This document shows positions 12,738 to 14,214 of a DNA stretch of 14,214 nucleotides, piece by piece. The stretch covers positions 1 through 14,214 of the forward strand of contig DIDN01000152.1 in NCBI GenBank assembly GCA_002418185.1. Reading direction: 5' to 3'. Both the position numbers and the translations under genes were made by a program. How positions within the stretch are numbered: the stretch's first letter is position 1; every line of letters begins with the position of its first letter. Source of the stretch: Deltaproteobacteria bacterium UBA5799 (GTDB lineage: Bacteria > Desulfobacterota > GWC2-55-46). The notes under the pieces were generated by a model. It ran no database searches and was not told the DNA's origin. It saw nothing but the letters and a program-made list of their open reading frames with translations.

Positions 12738-14214
12738 ATGAGCAAAAAAGCAGGCAACAACCAGAGCGTGGAACTCCTGGGCCTTATCGACATAGGGAAG
12801 GACAAGGGTTTTCTCACCTATGATGAGATAAACGACGCGTTCCCGCAGGACAATTTCTCTGTGGAGGAGATGGACAACTTGCTTGAGACCCTCGGAGAGC
12901 TCGGAATAGACGTGGTGGACAGCGCCGAAAAAGGCGGCACGGAGGCCCAGGGAGCGGCCGAGCCGCGCGAGTTCGAAGTAGAGGAAGTGGAGCGGGTCGA
13001 AGACCCCGTGAGGATCTACATGCGGGAGATGGGCGCTGTCCCTCTCCTTAAGCGCGAAGAGGAGATAGTCTACGCCAAGAGGATAGAGGAGAGCAGGAAC
13101 GAGCTCAGGAGGCTCACCCTCTCAAGCCCCTTCGCAGTCATGGAGATACTGAGGGTCGTGGGCCGCGTAAGGTCCGGGAAGGCGTCTCTCCGCGACCTCA
13201 TAGAGGAGGAGGCAGAGGAAAACCACGCCGAAGAGGCCGCTGCCGCTTCCGACGAGGTCCTTGACAAGCTCGAAAGGCTCAGGAAGCGCAAGCCCGAGAG
13301 CGCCTACAAGCTCTTGAAGGACATGAACCTGAGCGCCAATGTCACCAGGCGCGTCGTAAAGAGGATAGTCCGGCTCGAGCACCTGGTCGAGCGCGAGGAG
13401 TCGAAGAAAGGCCCGCGCAAGCAGGAGCGCGCGAAAGCCCGCGTAAGGAGGATCATGAGGCGCCTCGAGATGAAGCGGGGCGATCTCCGGGAGCTGGCCA
13501 GGCAGGTAAAGATACACGACTTCAACATGTGGGAGGCCAAGCAGAGGCTCATCGAGGCGAACCTCCGGCTCGTGGTGTCGATAGCAAAGAGGTACGTGAA
13601 CCTGGGGCTCAAGTTCTCGGACCTCATCCAGGAAGGCAATATCGGCCTCATGAAGGCCGTGGACAAGTTCGACTACAAGAAGGGCTACAAGTTCTCGACC
13701 TACGCGACATGGTGGATAAGGCAGGCCATCACGAGGTCGATAGCCGACCACGGCAGGACCATAAGGATCCCGGTCCACATGATCGAGACGATAAACAGGC
13801 TGCTGCAGACATCGAGGCAGCTCTTGAAGGAGCTGGGCAGGGAGCCTTATCCCGAGGAGATAGCCGAGAGGATGGACATACCCATCCAGAAGGTAAGGCG
13901 CATCCTGAGGCTCATGAAACAGACCCTCTCCCTCGAGACCCCCATAGGCGACGACGAGGAGAGCTCGCTCGGGGACTTCATCGAGGACGAGAAATCCCCG
14001 TCGCCGTCCGACGCGGCGATCGAAAAAGACCTTTCGGACCAGACAAACTCGGTTCTTGAGACCCTTACGGAAAGGGAGGAGAAGGTCCTCCGGATGAGGT
14101 TCGGGATAGGGGAGAAGCAGGACTACACCCTTGAAGAGGTCGGGAAGGTGCTCGGCGTCACCCGCGAGAGGGTGCGCCAGATAGAGGCAAAGGCCATAAG
14201 GAGGCTCAGGCACC
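12738..14214 (+). CDS. rpoD: RNA polymerase primary sigma factor RpoD (3' end cut off)
   Basis: The housekeeping sigma-70 factor; 492 residues are in the window and the frame is still open at the edge. Region 1.1 is present (about 10-62, with GFLTYDEINDAFP). Region 1.2 starts at DPVRIYMREMG (89-99). Region 2 runs from EANLRLVVSIAKRY (273-286) through DLIQEGNIGLMKAVDKFDY (295-313) to FSTYATWWIRQAITR (319-333), containing the -10 recognition and melting residues. Region 3 follows, then region 4 with the helix-turn-helix LEEVGKVLGVTRERVRQIEAKAIRRLRH (465-492). Only the short tail after RLRH is missing, so the full protein would be about 505 residues, shorter than E. coli RpoD (613), because the non-conserved region between 1.2 and 2 is reduced. 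The ATG has AAGGA 6 bases upstream. Housekeeping type is shown by region 1.1 and the full set of regions. Confidence 0.97.
   Translation, partial: MSKKAGNNQSVELLGLIDIGKDKGFLTYDEINDAFPQDNFSVEEMDNLLETLGELGIDVVDSAEKGGTEAQGAAEPREFEVEEVERVEDPVRIYMREMGAVPLLKREEEIVYAKRIEESRNELRRLTLSSPFAVMEILRVVGRVRSGKASLRDLIEEEAEENHAEEAAAASDEVLDKLERLRKRKPESAYKLLKDMNLSANVTRRVVKRIVRLEHLVEREESKKGPRKQERAKARVRRIMRRLEMKRGDLRELARQVKIHDFNMWEAKQRLIEANLRLVVSIAKRYVNLGLKFSDLIQEGNIGLMKAVDKFDYKKGYKFSTYATWWIRQAITRSIADHGRTIRIPVHMIETINRLLQTSRQLLKELGREPYPEEIAERMDIPIQKVRRILRLMKQTLSLETPIGDDEESSLGDFIEDEKSPSPSDAAIEKDLSDQTNSVLETLTEREEKVLRMRFGIGEKQDYTLEEVGKVLGVTRERVRQIEAKAIRRLRH

Noticed and set aside
13122..14213. Minus-strand frame of 363 codons opposite rpoD
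   Set aside because: It is antisense to highly conserved sigma regions 2 to 4. Its translation is Leu/Pro/Glu-rich with no recognisable motif.

Overview
The window looks like a chromosomal segment of a GC-rich, Gram-negative-type bacterium. The best guess is a Desulfobacterota (Deltaproteobacteria) or Nitrospirota-like lineage. This rests on the RpoD sequence, a pairing of a class II photolyase with a Pseudomonas-type LigD, heavy use of AGG, ATA and CTC/CTT codons, and a C-rich palindromic intergenic element. The taxonomic guess is inference, not proof.

Layout. Eight of the nine genes lie on the minus strand and are read right to left; only rpoD, at the right edge, is on the plus strand. From right to left: (i) rpoD (12738 to the window end, lacking only its last few codons); (ii) a divergent control region (12496-12737) with predicted promoters in both directions; (iii) a four-gene oligopeptide/nickel-type ABC importer operon: lipoprotein binding protein, permease B, permease C, fused double ATPase. 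It has the same order and domain make-up as yejABEF, and a nested palindromic element (about 7992-8074) sits between permease C and the ATPase; (iv) a two-gene operon with a DUF523-DUF1722 (YbgA-type) protein followed by a class II CPD photolyase; (v) a two-gene non-homologous end-joining operon, ku-ligD. A terminator hairpin follows ligD at the left edge and would also serve a convergent gene outside the window.

How the parts work together. Ku and LigD make a complete two-component bacterial NHEJ machine: end binding, then polymerase, 3'-end healing and ligation in one polypeptide. The photolyase repairs UV cyclobutane dimers, and the DUF523-DUF1722 protein is a common genomic partner of photolyases. 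The two repair operons are adjacent and co-oriented. Each is preceded by a TTGACT-16-TANANT promoter (TAGAAT, TAAACT), and the two promoters are much more alike than -35/-10 identity requires. In both operons the two reading frames are in the same phase, split by a single TAG and a 6- or 9-base gap with little or no Shine-Dalgarno sequence. Together this suggests one co-regulated DNA-damage island with tight translational coupling. Other points of interest are the loss of a conserved cysteine in the DUF523 domain, a binding protein with both a lipobox and a C-terminal membrane helix, and facing, overlapping promoters between rpoD and the transporter.
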